A stretch of DNA of 64,000 nt from Pedobacter sp. BMA (GTDB lineage Bacteria > Bacteroidota > Bacteroidia > Sphingobacteriales > Sphingobacteriaceae). The notes beneath the pieces were generated by a model, which did not search any database, was not told where the DNA came from, and worked only from the letters and a program-made list of their open reading frames with translations. Each line of letters starts with the position of its first letter. The first letter of the stretch is position 1. Of this stretch, positions 33,669 through 42,782 are shown piece by piece. The DNA is taken from NCBI RefSeq assembly GCF_001027745.1, contig NZ_LECU01000001.1, forward strand, positions 541,050-605,049. The letters are read 5' to 3'. Both the position numbers and the translations under genes were made by a program.

Positions 33669-34151
33669 CTATCCTTTTTCAAGTTCTTCTAATACATCCA
33701 AAATTCCGTCGGCACCAGGATTAACAGCAGTGGGTGATAAATAACTCCATGCTATTTTCCCTTCTTTATCAATAACAAATAATGCTCTTTTACTTTCACC
33801 CAATTCATCATCATAAACACCATAGGCTTTCGAAACGGAACCTTTTGGTTCAAAATCAGCTAACAAAGGGAAATGGAGTTTGCGGTCATTTGAAAAAGCC
33901 ATATGGCACCAGCCACTGTCAACAGAAATCCCGAAAATCTGTGCATTGTGTTTGGTAAAATATTTAAGCATTTCATTGTATAGTGCCATTTGATCACTAC
34001 ACACCGGACTCCAGTCTGCAGGATAAAATGCCAGAATTACATTTTTACCAAGAAAATCTTTAAGTTTTATTTTTTGATCGGGCGTAGCATTCAATTCAAA
34101 ATCTGGTGCTACAGTACCTTTTTCTAACATATATCCGGGTTTTAAATTCAA
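33669..34151 (-). CDS. Peroxiredoxin (AhpC/TSA family)
   Basis: A 160-residue peroxiredoxin. The active-site motif is P44-A-D-W-S48-P-V-C51, with C51 as the peroxidatic cysteine, and 'ISVDSGWCHMAF' follows at about residue 75. The only other Cys (about residue 82) sits in that second segment, an unusual place for a resolving cysteine, so 1-Cys and atypical 2-Cys mechanisms are both open. It is placed directly upstream of the DsbA-like gene with a four-base gap, suggesting a shared operon and possible electron transfer. Confidence 0.9.
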   Translation of the reverse strand: MNLKPGYMLEKGTVAPDFELNATPDQKIKLKDFLGKNVILAFYPADWSPVCSDQMALYNEMLKYFTKHNAQIFGISVDSGWCHMAFSNDRKLHFPLLADFEPKGSVSKAYGVYDDELGESKRALFVIDKEGKIAWSYLSPTAVNPGADGILDVLEELEKG

Positions 34152-34197
34152 ATCATTTTTTAATATTTAACAGCTCAAAATGCCAGTTGTTTGTCAG

Positions 34198-35115
34198 CTA
34201 GCCTAACTTTTGCCGCTTAATTAAATAAGCCTGTAAAATAGGGTAAAACCCTTCATTAATGTCCGCATCAATCAGGTCGATCTTATATTGTGCACACTTC
34301 AAGGATATCTGTTGCCGGTAACGGGAAATGGCCGCAGAATAATTTTCCTTCACCTGGTTAGCATGCACCTTAATGGTTTCCCCGGTTTCCATATCTACAA
34401 ATTGGTAAGGTCGGTTTTCGTAATTAAAATTAACCTCCTTTGATTTATCTGCAACACTAAAAACCACTACTTCATGTTTATTAAATTTCAAATGCTGCAA
34501 TGCGTCAAAAAATGCATCCGTATTTTCCTGGCTCATACCAGTGTTAAAAAGATCGCTAAAAATGATAACTAACGACCGCTTATGAATTAGCTCAGAAACC
34601 TGATGCAAGGCCTCGCTCAGGTTTGTTTTTGCATTTACATTTGGCTTATGCAACAATTCTTCAAGCTGTGTAAATAAATACTTCTGGTGAACGGTGGTGG
34701 ATTTTGCAGGAGAGCTAAGTAAAATTTCATCTGTAAACAAGCTCAATCCGAAGGCATCCCTTTGCCTTTTAAGTAAATACATCAATGATGCCGCCGCCTG
34801 AATAGAAAATGTTAATTTGTTGTTTCCGGGCTTTGGAAAGTACATTGAAGAGGAAACATCAATCACAAACTGAGCACGAAGATTGGTTTCTTCTTCGAAA
34901 CGCTTGCTATATAGTTTATCGGTTTTTGCAAAAAGCTTCCAGTCTATACTTTTAACATTGTCGCCGGTATTATATTGCCGGTGCTCTGCAAACTCCACAG
35001 AAAAACCATGAAAAGGACTCTTATGCAAACCCGTAATAAAACCCTCAACCACTTGCTGAGCCAATATTTCCAGATTTCCAAAGCTGGTTTCATTATCGTA
35101 ATTAACAGACTGCAT
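34198..35115 (-). CDS. DUF58 domain protein (vWA-like)
   Basis: A 305-residue protein. The DUF58 core is seen in 'RQYNTGDNVKSIDWKLFAKTDKLYSKRFEEE' (residues about 48-78), and the von Willebrand A metal site in 'DVSSSM' near residue 89. DUF58 proteins usually act beside MoxR-type AAA ATPases, which are absent here. Function unknown. A TTTAGCTTTAC promoter-like element lies just upstream of the start, followed by the terminator of the next gene upstream. Confidence 0.88.
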   Translation of the reverse strand: MQSVNYDNETSFGNLEILAQQVVEGFITGLHKSPFHGFSVEFAEHRQYNTGDNVKSIDWKLFAKTDKLYSKRFEEETNLRAQFVIDVSSSMYFPKPGNNKLTFSIQAAASLMYLLKRQRDAFGLSLFTDEILLSSPAKSTTVHQKYLFTQLEELLHKPNVNAKTNLSEALHQVSELIHKRSLVIIFSDLFNTGMSQENTDAFFDALQHLKFNKHEVVVFSVADKSKEVNFNYENRPYQFVDMETGETIKVHANQVKENYSAAISRYRQQISLKCAQYKIDLIDADINEGFYPILQAYLIKRQKLG

Positions 35116-35118
35116 ATT

Positions 35119-35129
35119 GTAAAGCTAAA
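35119..35129 (-). promoter_or_regulatory. TTTAGCTTTAC element before the DUF58 gene
   Basis: The minus strand reads TTTAGCTTTAC, four bases before the start codon. The inner TAGCTTTA resembles TAnnTTTG with one change. The same string lies before fahA and, with one base missing, before dnaE. Confidence 0.25.
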
Positions 35130-35160
35130 AAAAAGCCGGTAGAAACCGGCCTCTTTTAGC
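35124..35160 (-). terminator. Intrinsic terminator of the upstream minus-strand gene
   Basis: On the minus strand GCCGGT-TTCT-ACCGGC (35150-35135) is followed by an eight-T run. An outer GCTAAAA/TTTTAGC pairing extends the stem. It ends the gene at 35200. Confidence 0.8.
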
Positions 35161-35199
35161 TCGAATATTTATTCGCTGACGCGAAATATCACGTTATTG

Positions 35200-35985
35200 T
35201 TATGCACTGGTAAGAGGTAGCTTAAGGGAATACCTTCCCCACTTATCCGAACCCTTTTTTCCGGGAGCATGATGATATCGTGCACCAATGATCCCTGCCG
35301 GATGAAAGGCTTTGCTATTGAAAATTACTGAACTGGAAGAGTGATTACCCACAAACAAAACTGATGCACTAATGATGACCAGACACCTCGCAGGAAAGTC
35401 AAATTCAAAATTTTCTCCAGTAGGCCCATCAACATAACGGATAAAATCGTAGGATGAGAGGTCACTGAATGAATGCGTGCCTTTTTCGAGATTAAAGTAA
35501 TCCACCCTAATATTTAATTGACTATGAGAAAAACCCAATGGATAACGAATATCCTTTATTAAATACTGCGGAACCATGATGCTGAATTTTTGATCCCCCC
35601 AGGTAATTGCCGGAAACTTTAATAAGCTATCCTCAAGTAAACTGCCGGCATTAAAGTTAAACCCGTTTAGCCTGTCAAAACTTTGATTGCTAAAAAGAAA
35701 GGTACCATCCGCCTGCCGGTGTTGATACAAAATAGTCGAAATCTGACTGTTCATCCGGTTGGCCATCTTTAAATCGTACCACCGATTGTGGATGGGGGTC
35801 AAGGCTGTTCTAACTACTCTGGCAAACGGACTGATATACTTTCCAAATATCGCCGCCGCTCGTTTGGTAGCGGCCGTTTGCTTAACCTCTTCCGGCTTTG
35901 ACCTCACCACAGTAATGTCGCCGACTTGCGAGAACACCATACCGGCTAATGAGCCTTTGATGTTTTTTCCATAAAAAATTGCCAT
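35200..35985 (-). CDS. Hypothetical protein (possibly DUF6266-like)
   Basis: A 261-residue protein without signal peptide or membrane segment. Residues 9-50 ('IKGSLAGMVFSQVGD' and 'VRSKPEEVKQTAATKRAAAIF') follow the pattern of the DUF6266 proteins of Bacteroidota as I recall it: a short Gly/Ser-rich opening, a basic patch and a charged helix. The rest is beta-rich, with no catalytic motif. The identification is tentative. The ribosome-binding site lies within a predicted hairpin (35992-36018), so translation may be conditional. Confidence 0.5.
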   Translation of the reverse strand: MAIFYGKNIKGSLAGMVFSQVGDITVVRSKPEEVKQTAATKRAAAIFGKYISPFARVVRTALTPIHNRWYDLKMANRMNSQISTILYQHRQADGTFLFSNQSFDRLNGFNFNAGSLLEDSLLKFPAITWGDQKFSIMVPQYLIKDIRYPLGFSHSQLNIRVDYFNLEKGTHSFSDLSSYDFIRYVDGPTGENFEFDFPARCLVIISASVLFVGNHSSSSVIFNSKAFHPAGIIGARYHHAPGKKGSDKWGRYSLKLPLTSA

Positions 35986-35991
35986 AATATT

Positions 35992-36018
35992 CCTTTTAAA
36001 TTAGTTTTCTTTAAAAGG
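35992..36018 (-). promoter_or_regulatory. Hairpin covering the ribosome-binding site of the hypothetical gene
   Basis: On the minus strand CCTTTTAAA (36018-36010) pairs with TTTAAAAGG (36000-35992) around a 9-base loop. The AAAAGG arm is the start of the Shine-Dalgarno-like AAAAGGA that sits a few bases before the ATG at 35985, so the site is paired when the hairpin forms. Confidence 0.45.
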
Positions 36019-36238
36019 ATGCGAAACACAATAGAGGAGATTGATTCAGGATGAAGTGATTTGAAAAGGCATCATTACGTACGCCCTATCAGTTTCCTGC
36101 TTATATCCTGTTTCCCATAAAGTTACTTTAAAGATTGATCAAAACCAAACGGTTTCCGCAGTCTATGCGATTTCTGCGGACTTACTGCGCTCAAACCCCG
36201 CTCGTGCATCTCATTTGCAACACATAATATATAAAAAA

Positions 36239-36266
36239 ATCCCAAACTCACAAGTGAGTTTGGGAT
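36239..36266 (-). terminator. Intrinsic terminator of the sugar dehydrogenase gene
   Basis: ATCCCAAACTCA (36239-36250) pairs with TGAGTTTGGGAT (36255-36266); on the minus strand the stem is followed by a T-run. Confidence 0.85.
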
Positions 36267-36289
36267 TAAGTATGCAGCTAAGTTCGTGC

Positions 36290-37504
36290 TTACTTTTTGG
36301 AAATCTTAAACAATTTCCCGTTATCAGTAACTGAAAACAGCGCACCGTCTTTCTCAACCATATCACGGAATCGCCCGCCTTTTCCTTCAAGCAATCGCTC
36401 TTCACCTACAATCTTATTATCTTTAATCACCAAACGGATAATATGTGAGCCACCCAATCCTCCAACAAAAAGATTTCCCTTCCACTCCGGTATTGTACTG
36501 CTGTTATAAAAGGCAATACAGCCTGGAGAAATACTCGGATTCCAGTAATAAACAGGCTGCTCCATTCCTGCTTTCTGTTGAATACCATCCCCTACCTTAT
36601 TACCACTGTATTCAGTTCCGTAGGTTATAATTGGCCATCCATAGTTCTTACCCGGTTTAATGATGTTAACTTCATCGCCACCTTTCGGACCAAATTCTGC
36701 CTCCCATAAATCGCCTGTCTGAGGATTGATGGCTAATCCATCTGGATTGCGTAGCCCTAAGGCATATATCTCTGACCTGGCATCTGCTTTACCTGCAAAT
36801 GGTCCGCCCGCAACCGCCTTCCCATCTGTTGTTAAATGCAGAATTTTACCTAACGAAGAATTCAAATATTGAGCCTGTATTCTAATGTCACCACCCGAAC
36901 GCTCTCCCGTACTCACAAACAAATTTCCACTTTTATCGAATACAATACGTGATCCATACTGAAGTTTACCTCCGTAGGCGGGGGTAGCACGGTAAATGAT
37001 GGTCTGGTTTTCTATTGCCGTTTCACTATCCGCCAGTTTTCCCTTTGCAATAGCCAGTAAAACACCTTTAGTTTGAGGCTCAGAATAAGCCCAGTAAATC
37101 ATTCTGTTCTTCGCAAAATCCGGATCCAGCGTCACATCCAGCAATCCACCCTGACCTGAATCATCCACTTTAGGCAAGCCATTAATCACCTTGCTCGATT
37201 TTCCATCAGCAGTAAGGATAACCATATTGCCACCTTTTTGAGTAATTAAGAATCCACCCGAAGGAAGCACTGAAATAGCCCAGGGCCGGTCAAGTTTTTC
37301 ATTAAGTATACTTATAGATAATGGCGTAGTAGTTTTTACACCAGAGATACGTGTTTGGCCTTCAAACGCAGGTTTATAATCTGCAGATGGCGGATTAGTT
37401 TCCACAGGATTTTGAGCCGATACACATGCAATATTTGCACAGTTTAAAGCAATACCCGTAAATACTAAACCTAAGGTTTTGTTAGTGAATAGGTTCATAG
37501 ACAT
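36290..37504 (-). CDS. PQQ-dependent aldose sugar dehydrogenase-like protein
   Basis: A 404-residue protein with an N-terminal signal (about residues 1-29, ending VSAQ) and the soluble glucose/aldose dehydrogenase six-bladed propeller. Typical strings are 'LDRPWAISVLPSGGFLITQKGG' (near 68-90), 'GQGGLLDVTLDPDF' and 'ALGLRNPDGLAINPQTGDLWEAEFGPKGGDEVN' with the R-N-P and E-x-G-P motifs around residue 248-280. It should be periplasmic and oxidise sugars with PQQ. No PQQ synthesis genes lie in the window, so the cofactor is not confirmed. A second Met at 37498 is possible as the start. Confidence 0.87.
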   Translation of the reverse strand: MSMNLFTNKTLGLVFTGIALNCANIACVSAQNPVETNPPSADYKPAFEGQTRISGVKTTTPLSISILNEKLDRPWAISVLPSGGFLITQKGGNMVILTADGKSSKVINGLPKVDDSGQGGLLDVTLDPDFAKNRMIYWAYSEPQTKGVLLAIAKGKLADSETAIENQTIIYRATPAYGGKLQYGSRIVFDKSGNLFVSTGERSGGDIRIQAQYLNSSLGKILHLTTDGKAVAGGPFAGKADARSEIYALGLRNPDGLAINPQTGDLWEAEFGPKGGDEVNIIKPGKNYGWPIITYGTEYSGNKVGDGIQQKAGMEQPVYYWNPSISPGCIAFYNSSTIPEWKGNLFVGGLGGSHIIRLVIKDNKIVGEERLLEGKGGRFRDMVEKDGALFSVTDNGKLFKISKK

Positions 37505-37546
37505 GATTAGATTTTAATTAAAGGAACAAAAATATTTCTGCAATAA

Positions 37547-37579
37547 AAAACCCGGACTCATTAAAGGAACCCGGGTTTT
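37547..37579 (-). terminator. Terminator-like hairpin after trxA
   Basis: AAAACCCGG (37547-37555) pairs with CCGGGTTTT (37571-37579). On the minus strand a T-run follows the stem, so it can end transcription from trxA. Confidence 0.55.
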
Positions 37580-37671
37580 AAATATGTTACAGGACTTGAG
37601 TACTTACATTGATAATCAGCGCCGGAAAACAAAATCCGTGCCTGAAAATTTCAATACTTAATTTCCCTTAT

Positions 37672-37992
37672 CTATGCAATTTGTTTGTTTAGTTTCTCAG
37701 CCAATACTGATTTTGGAACTGCACCAACTTGTTTATCAACAACCTGACCGTCTTTGAAATACAATAAAGCCGGGATGTTACGAATACCAAACTGCATAGA
37801 AATTTGAGGGTTATTATCCACGTTTACTTTTCCTACTACTGCTTTTCCATCGTACTCCTTAGCGATTTCTTCAACAACCGGGCCTACCATGCGACATGGG
37901 CCACACCATTCTGCCCAAAAATCTACTAATACGGGTTTATCTGACTTTAATACAAGCTCCTCGAAGTTTGCATCTGTGATTTCTAATGCCAT
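37672..37992 (-). CDS. trxA: Thioredoxin
   Basis: A 106-residue canonical thioredoxin with C30-G-P-C33 in 'WAEWCGPC' and the cis-proline at '[10 protein letters not shown]' near residue 76. It is a general disulfide reductant in the cytoplasm. It lies 159 bases downstream of dnaE on the same strand, an arrangement I know from other Bacteroidota. A palindrome and a TATATTTG box lie upstream and are listed separately. Confidence 0.96.
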   Translation of the reverse strand: MALEITDANFEELVLKSDKPVLVDFWAEWCGPCRMVGPVVEEIAKEYDGKAVVGKVNVDNNPQISMQFGIRNIPALLYFKDGQVVDKQVGAVPKSVLAEKLNKQIA

Positions 37993-38011
37993 AACTATTT
38001 TTTTTTATGTT

Positions 38012-38019
38012 CAAATATA
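38012..38019 (-). promoter_or_regulatory. Predicted -7 box of trxA
   Basis: The minus strand reads TATATTTG, an exact TAnnTTTG match, about 20 bases upstream of the start codon. Confidence 0.5.
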
Positions 38020-38048
38020 TATATTCAATTGTAATGCCAGTAACTGTG

Positions 38049-38067
38049 TAATGTCAATTTGACATTA
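38049..38067. promoter_or_regulatory. Perfect palindrome upstream of trxA
   Basis: TAATGTCAATTTGACATTA is a perfect inverted repeat with a single centre base. It lies about 30 bases upstream of the trxA -7 box, so it could bind a dimeric regulator. Confidence 0.45.
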
Positions 38068-38151
38068 CTTTGAGGTAGAGGGTATCGATGTTAAAAATGA
38101 AAGATTCTTGGATGCCTGACCCTTCTGCCATTTAACCTTCAGCCTTCTGCC

Positions 38152-41100
38152 TTAGTTAAGCTTGTAATTAACAACATTCAACCCCACCAATTGTTCCAAA
38201 AACTTATTATTTGGATTGATCTTTAGGTTCTTTGAAGGCAAATCCAGCATGATCTGTTTTTCACTATCGAAAACCGCAAAGTTAAGTTGGCAGTTCTGCT
38301 GTTCAGAGTTTGCCTTATTGTCTGCTAATATCGCTTCAATTTCTCGCATTAATTCTTCATTTACGCGCTCTATTGGAACTTGTATAGTCAGGCTCTTAGC
38401 CAGTTTATCCCTCAGTTCCGACATTAAATTAATCGCGGTAATTTTAAACTCCCAATCTCCGGCTTTTCCAAAACGTTCACCTACCCTACCCCTGATTTGA
38501 AGGAAATACCCTTCAGTCAAAAAGGATTTAAACTTTAAAAAATCTTCCCCAAACAACGCCATCTCACAAGCGTCATCATAATCCTCAAAAACAAAGGTTC
38601 CAAAAGGCTTTCCGGTCTTGGTAATTCTCTGAGATGCTGATACTACTAACCCCCCAACACATAACTCACGATTCTTAAGTTTATCAAACTCGGCTAAAAC
38701 CTCTTCATTCGAATCACCCATCCTAACTTTATTGATGACGCTGAGTTGCTTAACACTATTGGTGCAAAAGCGATCTAATTCAAGCTTATAGTTGTCCAGA
38801 GGGTGCCCGGAAAGAAAAATCCCGATAGCATCCTTTTCATATTTCAATCGGTCCATTAACGCCCATTCTGGTGAAACAGGTAAACTGGGCTCTAAAATCA
38901 GGTCTGCTTTTGAACCCCCGAAAAGAGAACCTTGCGAGGTACTTTCATTATTCTGAAAATCATTGGCAAACTTGATGATTTTCTCTATCCCATTCATTTT
39001 ATCATTGGGGCCGATATAAAAATACTGTGCCCTGTGGCCACCGAACGCATCAAATGCACCACTATATACAAAACTTTCGTATGCTTTTTTGTTAACAATA
39101 CGGGTATTCGAACGCTTCGCAAAATCATACACTGAAGCATAAGCCCCATTTTCCAGTCGCTCCTCAATAATGCTTTCCACTGCCTTTTCTCCAACACCTT
39201 TTACTGCCGACATTCCAAACCGGATCTCCCCTTTTTGATTTACCGAGAACTTAAGGTCTGACTCGTTAACATCAGGTCCAAGGACCGTAACACTCATCTG
39301 ACGGCATTCCTCCATAAAGAACGCTACCTGCTTAATGTCACTCATGTTATTTGAAAGTACCGCAGCCATATATTCTGCCGGATAGTGAGCCTTTAAATAG
39401 GCAGTTTGATAGGCAATCCAGGCATAACAGGTAGAGTGCGACTTATTAAACGCATAAGAGGCAAATGCCTCCCAGTCTTTCCAGATTTTCTCAAGGGTTG
39501 TAGCATCGTGACCTTTTTCCGCAGCCTGCTTTACAAACTTAGGCTTCATCTTGTCAAGAACGTCTTTTTGCTTCTTACCCATCGCCTTACGCAAAACGTC
39601 GGCCTCACCTTTGGTAAAGCCAGCCAGCTTCTGCGACAAAAGCATCACCTGCTCCTGGTAAACGGTAATACCATAAGTTTCCTTCAGATATTCCTCACAG
39701 GCATCTAAATCGTACTGAATTTCTTCTTCACCATTTTTACGTCTTACGAAACTCGGAATGTACTCCATCGGACCTGGCCTGTAAAGTGCATTCATCGCAA
39801 TTAAATCGTCAAATACCGTAGGCTTTAACTCCTTCATGTACTTCTGCATACCCGGACTCTCATATTGGAATATACCAATGGTCTCCCCGCGCTGAAACAG
39901 CTCGTAAGTCATCACATCATCTATCGGAAAATGATCCGGGTTAAGCATAATGCCATGCCGCTTTTTAACCAGCTTTACAGTATCCTTAATCAGCGTGAGG
40001 GTCTTCAACCCCAGAAAGTCCATCTTTAATAACCCCGCACTTTCTACAACTGAGTTATCAAACTGCGTAACATATAAATCAGAATCCTTTGCCGTTGCAA
40101 CCGGAACAAAGTTGGTAATATCGCTTGGTGTAATAATTACCCCACAGGCGTGAATACCGGTATTCCGAAGAGATCCTTCTAAAACCTGTGCCTGCTGTAT
40201 AGTTTCGGCACTTAAATCTTTTAAGGATCCCAGATTTTTCAGTTCAACCACTTTCTCATACTCATCCGGACGTAAGGCTTCTTTCAATGCCTTTTCGTCG
40301 AGATTGAAAATCTTTGCCAACTTCATATTTGGAATGAGTTTGGCAATTTTATCTGCTTCAAATAAAGGCAAATCCAATACCCGGGCAGTATCCCGGATAG
40401 ATGACTTAGCCGCCATGGTTCCATAAGTAATAATCTGAGCAACCTGGTTGGCTCCATATTTATTAATTACATAGTCCATTACGCGCCCACGACCCTCATC
40501 ATCAAAATCGATATCAATATCCGGCATCGAAACCCTGTCCGGATTCAGGAAACGCTCAAAAAGCAGATCGTATTTAATCGGATCAATATTGGTAATCCCT
40601 AAACAATAGGCAACAGCCGAACCTGCCGCCGACCCCCTGCCAGGCCCCACTGATACATCAAGGTTACGTGCTTCAGCAATAAAATCCTGTACAATCAAGA
40701 AATAGCCTGGATAACCAGTCTTTTCAATGGTAGCCAGCTCAAAATCCAAACGTTCAGTGATAGCTGAAGTCAAGTCGTGATAGCGTCGCTTTGCACCCTC
40801 GTAAGTAAGATGGCGTAAAAACTTGTTTTCACCACGCTTTCCACCATCTGATTCATCTTCCAGGACCAGAAACTGCTCAGGAATGTCGAACTTAGGTAAA
40901 AGTACCTCGCGGGCAAGCTTGTAGGTTTCTATCTTATCTATAACCTCTTGTATATTTAAAATCGCATCCGGCAAGTCGGCAAAAAGCGCCTTCATCTCTT
41001 CTCCCGATTTAAAATAGTACTCCTGGTTTGGCAAACCATACCGGTAGCCTCTTCCGCGTCCTATAGGAGTGGCCTGTTTCTCCCCGTCTTTTACACAAAG

Positions 41101-42582
41101 CAAAATATCGTGGGCATTGGCATCTTTTTTACCAATGTAATAAGTATTATTGGTGGCGATTAATTTCACCTCATGCTTTTTAGCAAGTGAAATCAGGGTT
41201 TCATTTACGCGGTCTTCGTCCTCCTGATGGTGGCGCATTACCTCAATGTAGAAATCATTACCAAACTGCTCCTTCCACCACACTAATGCCTCTTCAGCCT
41301 GATGCTCACCTAAATTCAAAATTTTATTGGAGATTTCTCCTGAAAGATTACCAGACAACACAATAATATCGTCCTTATACTGCTCAATCACCTGCCTGTC
41401 TATTCTGGGCACATAATAAAACCCTTTTGTATAGGCAATCGACGACATTTTAGCTAAATTGTGATAACCATTTTTATTTTTTGCCAACAGCACCATCTGA
41501 TAACCATTATCTTTTGATGTTCTGTCCAGGTGGTTATTACAAACAAAAAATTCTACACCAACAACTGGCGTCATCACCACTTCTGTAGGCCGTTGGCCTG
41601 CTTCAATAGCTTCAGCATTTTTGGCTTCTGCGGCCTTGTTATGATTTAGAACTGCATTCACAAAATGAAATGCACCCATCATATTAGCATGGTCGGTCAT
41701 CGCCACCGCAGGCATTTTATTCGCCGCCGCAGCTTTTACCAATGCCGGAATACTGATGGTACTCTGTAAAACCGAAAACTGCGTATGGTTATGTAAATGA
41801 ACAAAAGTTGCCGCAGCAAGCTCTTGCTTATTCTCCTCAAGTTCCCTTTTCGAAACACCTCCGTCAGCCTTCTGCAAACGCTTACGAATCTCATCCGAAG
41901 CAGACTTTAAGTTCACATGCTGTATACCAAAACTGGGTATTGTTCCCGGATTAATCTCTCTGAACCGCGGAAAATATTCAGCATCTACAAGTAACTCTTC
42001 TTTCTTGAAAACCTCTTTCTTTACCAACTCCAGAAAACACCTCGTAGTAGCTTCCACATCGGCAGTTGCATTATGCGCCTCATTAAATGGCACACCAAAT
42101 AAATAAGAGTGTAATTCTGTTAAGGTGGGCAACTTAAACTTTCCTCCTCTACCGCCAGGAAGCTTCAATAAATCTGCTGTTACCTCAGTACAGGTATCTA
42201 GAACTGGCATCTCTGCCATCCTGTTTTCTACACCAAAGCGATGAAATTCACAGCCCATAATGTTTACGTCAAAGCCAACATTCTGGCCGACAATAAACTT
42301 CGATCTGGAAAGCACATCATTAAATCTCACCAGAACTTCCTGTAGTGAGATCCCCTGCTCGGCAGCTAAATCTGTAGAAATACCATGAATTCTTTCTGCA
42401 TCGTAGGGAATATTAAATCCTTCAGGTTTAACCAGATAATCCTGATGTTCAACCAATCTCCCCATTTCATCGTGTAGTTGCCAGGCAATCTGAATGCAAC
42501 GTGGCCAGTTATCCGTATCGGTAATGGGCGCATTGTAGTTGCGTGGCAAACCCGTGGTTTCAGTATCGAAAATTAAATACAT
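38152..42582 (-). CDS. dnaE: DNA polymerase III alpha subunit with fused proofreading exonuclease
   Basis: A 1476-residue protein. The N-terminal 190 residues are a DnaQ-type exonuclease: D6-T-E8 in 'FDTETTGLP' and the third motif 'HNATADVEATT' near residue 165. The PHP domain starts with HLHNH at 262-266. The polymerase palm follows, with the catalytic aspartates in PDIDIDFDD (D688, D690, D692). The rest covers the helix-hairpin-helix and OB-fold parts (about 1100-1330). It is the replicative polymerase catalytic subunit; the exonuclease is covalently attached. Its promoter is followed at the transcript start by a hairpin. Confidence 0.97.
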   Translation of the reverse strand: MYLIFDTETTGLPRNYNAPITDTDNWPRCIQIAWQLHDEMGRLVEHQDYLVKPEGFNIPYDAERIHGISTDLAAEQGISLQEVLVRFNDVLSRSKFIVGQNVGFDVNIMGCEFHRFGVENRMAEMPVLDTCTEVTADLLKLPGGRGGKFKLPTLTELHSYLFGVPFNEAHNATADVEATTRCFLELVKKEVFKKEELLVDAEYFPRFREINPGTIPSFGIQHVNLKSASDEIRKRLQKADGGVSKRELEENKQELAAATFVHLHNHTQFSVLQSTISIPALVKAAAANKMPAVAMTDHANMMGAFHFVNAVLNHNKAAEAKNAEAIEAGQRPTEVVMTPVVGVEFFVCNNHLDRTSKDNGYQMVLLAKNKNGYHNLAKMSSIAYTKGFYYVPRIDRQVIEQYKDDIIVLSGNLSGEISNKILNLGEHQAEEALVWWKEQFGNDFYIEVMRHHQEDEDRVNETLISLAKKHEVKLIATNNTYYIGKKDANAHDILLCVKDGEKQATPIGRGRGYRYGLPNQEYYFKSGEEMKALFADLPDAILNIQEVIDKIETYKLAREVLLPKFDIPEQFLVLEDESDGGKRGENKFLRHLTYEGAKRRYHDLTSAITERLDFELATIEKTGYPGYFLIVQDFIAEARNLDVSVGPGRGSAAGSAVAYCLGITNIDPIKYDLLFERFLNPDRVSMPDIDIDFDDEGRGRVMDYVINKYGANQVAQIITYGTMAAKSSIRDTARVLDLPLFEADKIAKLIPNMKLAKIFNLDEKALKEALRPDEYEKVVELKNLGSLKDLSAETIQQAQVLEGSLRNTGIHACGVIITPSDITNFVPVATAKDSDLYVTQFDNSVVESAGLLKMDFLGLKTLTLIKDTVKLVKKRHGIMLNPDHFPIDDVMTYELFQRGETIGIFQYESPGMQKYMKELKPTVFDDLIAMNALYRPGPMEYIPSFVRRKNGEEEIQYDLDACEEYLKETYGITVYQEQVMLLSQKLAGFTKGEADVLRKAMGKKQKDVLDKMKPKFVKQAAEKGHDATTLEKIWKDWEAFASYAFNKSHSTCYAWIAYQTAYLKAHYPAEYMAAVLSNNMSDIKQVAFFMEECRQMSVTVLGPDVNESDLKFSVNQKGEIRFGMSAVKGVGEKAVESIIEERLENGAYASVYDFAKRSNTRIVNKKAYESFVYSGAFDAFGGHRAQYFYIGPNDKMNGIEKIIKFANDFQNNESTSQGSLFGGSKADLILEPSLPVSPEWALMDRLKYEKDAIGIFLSGHPLDNYKLELDRFCTNSVKQLSVINKVRMGDSNEEVLAEFDKLKNRELCVGGLVVSASQRITKTGKPFGTFVFEDYDDACEMALFGEDFLKFKSFLTEGYFLQIRGRVGERFGKAGDWEFKITAINLMSELRDKLAKSLTIQVPIERVNEELMREIEAILADNKANSEQQNCQLNFAVFDSEKQIMLDLPSKNLKINPNNKFLEQLVGLNVVNYKLN

Positions 42583-42599
42583 ATTGTAAGCTAAAGAAT

Positions 42600-42635
42600 G
42601 AACCGTTTCAGAATATTAACGGTTCTTCAAAAATA
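42600..42635 (-). promoter_or_regulatory. dnaE promoter box with a hairpin at the transcript start
   Basis: The minus strand has TATTTTTG at 42635-42628. Shortly after, GAACCGTT (42625-42618) and AACGGTTC (42607-42600) form an 8-bp stem with a 10-base loop, so the dnaE message would begin with a stem-loop. Confidence 0.45.
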
Positions 42636-42782
42636 CGGAATTTGAAAACTGAAGTTGTCAGGATTTTATCAACAAAAAACCGGGAACATAAATAATATAT
42701 GTCAGCTTGAGGTTAGCTTACAAAAATTTATTTATGCCTTAAAGAGTCCACCTGGATAAGGGTATCAACGCTGACCTTTATT

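Larger units (their letters stand above)
35986..36289. other. 304-base intergenic region between the hypothetical gene and the sugar dehydrogenase
   Basis: Besides the ribosome-site hairpin at its left end and the terminator at its right end (36239-36266), I see no gene or strong promoter. A stretch around 36150-36185 contains the near-repeated words TTCCGCAG and TTCTGCGG, of unknown meaning. Confidence 0.4.

Noticed and set aside
38100..38160. Repeated CCTTCTGCC words after dnaE as a CRISPR or tandem repeat
   Set aside because: Only two short copies with irregular spacing; it is low-complexity spacer, not an array.
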